NCBI RefSeq assembly: GCF_020782235.1
Contig: NZ_JAJGNO010000005.1
Location: forward strand, 1 to 64,000
Length of the DNA: 64,000 bases
Reading direction: 5' to 3'
DNA from: Sphingobium naphthae
GTDB lineage: Bacteria > Pseudomonadota > Alphaproteobacteria > Sphingomonadales > Sphingomonadaceae
Both the position numbers and the translations under genes were made by a program. Below, piece after piece: positions 63,944-64,000 of this stretch (positions within the stretch are counted from its first letter, which is position 1; each line of letters begins with the position of its first letter). The notes under the pieces were generated by a model, which saw only the letters and a list, made by a program, of their open reading frames with translations, was not told the DNA's origin and searched no databases.

Positions 63944-64000
63944 CAGCGCGCCTCCATATTGCAGGAAAGGTCTGCGCCAGCCAGACGCAGCGACTGCATC
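63943..64000 (-). CDS. C-terminal end of the next transfer gene, truncated by the window edge
   Basis: The last residues SLRLAGADLSCNMEAR end at TGA 63945-63943, overlapping the traN start. In F-like clusters traU or a TraW-type gene usually precedes trbC-traN, but the short fragment cannot be identified. Confidence 0.5.
   Translation of the reverse strand, partial: MQSLRLAGADLSCNMEAR

Larger units (their letters stand above)
35170..64000. mobile_element. Integrative conjugative element, left part (right end beyond the window)
   Basis: The element begins at the 3' end of the CAT tRNA. It carries a P4-type integrase, an AlpA-type regulator, quorum-type regulators, cargo and defence-like genes, and an F-type conjugation module (traG to traN) reading toward the integrase. 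No right attachment site is seen, so the element continues past 64000. Mixed base composition, a resident IS21-family copy and two frameshifted cargo genes agree with acquired DNA. Confidence 0.8.

Overview
The window looks like a chromosome segment of a sphingomonad (Sphingobium/Sphingomonas-like alphaproteobacterium). This rests on the GC-rich host genes, the gene orders aroA-cmk-rpsA-ihfB and trpF-trpB-trpA-accD-folC, the FYDLN-acid protein, the DUF6628-like gene, and the paired secreted TPR-like proteins. Assignments come from reading motifs and gene order only; no database search was run.

Region 1 (1-3393) is accessory DNA. It starts with the broken end of an IS21-like element that truncates a gene. 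A HEPN/AbiU2-like protein, an excalibur-domain secreted protein, a phage lysozyme without a normal start codon, and several very small genes follow. It stops at the 3' end of a tRNA-Leu(TAA) and reads as a decayed prophage or island.

Region 2 (3394-35121) is core genome: ihfB, rpsA, cmk and a class-II-type aroA; two identical tRNA-Ala(GGC) genes; a BNR-type lipoprotein; a UvrD/PcrA helicase; rsmD and rluB; a single-domain response regulator; an AmpG-like transporter; folC, accD, trpA, trpB and trpF; an LpxL/HtrB-like acyltransferase; a family-2 glycosyltransferase; gyrA with wild-type quinolone-region residues; two paralogous secreted repeat proteins; an Lrp/AsnC regulator; a histidine kinase; and a WalW-like polysaccharide deacetylase.

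Region 3 (from the CAT-anticodon tRNA at 35122 to the window end) is the left part of an integrative conjugative element. A P4-type integrase sits just behind the tRNA with repeated short sites between them. Next come an AlpA-type excisionase/regulator, a LuxR-type protein with a C-terminal membrane anchor, and an orphan acyl-homoserine-lactone-type LuxR receptor. An IS21-family element with a nonsense mutation in istB interrupts the region. The cargo contains a DHA2 efflux pump, a quinol-monooxygenase-like protein, a Tat-exported hydrolase, and a divergent old-yellow-enzyme/LysR pair in which both genes are frameshifted. The element ends, within the window, in an F-type conjugation cluster on the minus strand (traN, trbC, S26 peptidase, traF, trbB-like, traH, traG).

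The most interesting stretch is 48892-53117: four minus-strand genes, tightly packed, encoding a DUF262 protein, a DUF3696-type AAA ATPase, an unnamed protein ending in a WHGKI...HFEWP motif, and a protein with a domain resembling the RNA polymerase alpha C-terminal domain. A one-chain MNT-HEPN protein lies just upstream. I infer a candidate anti-phage or abortive-infection island carried by the conjugative element.
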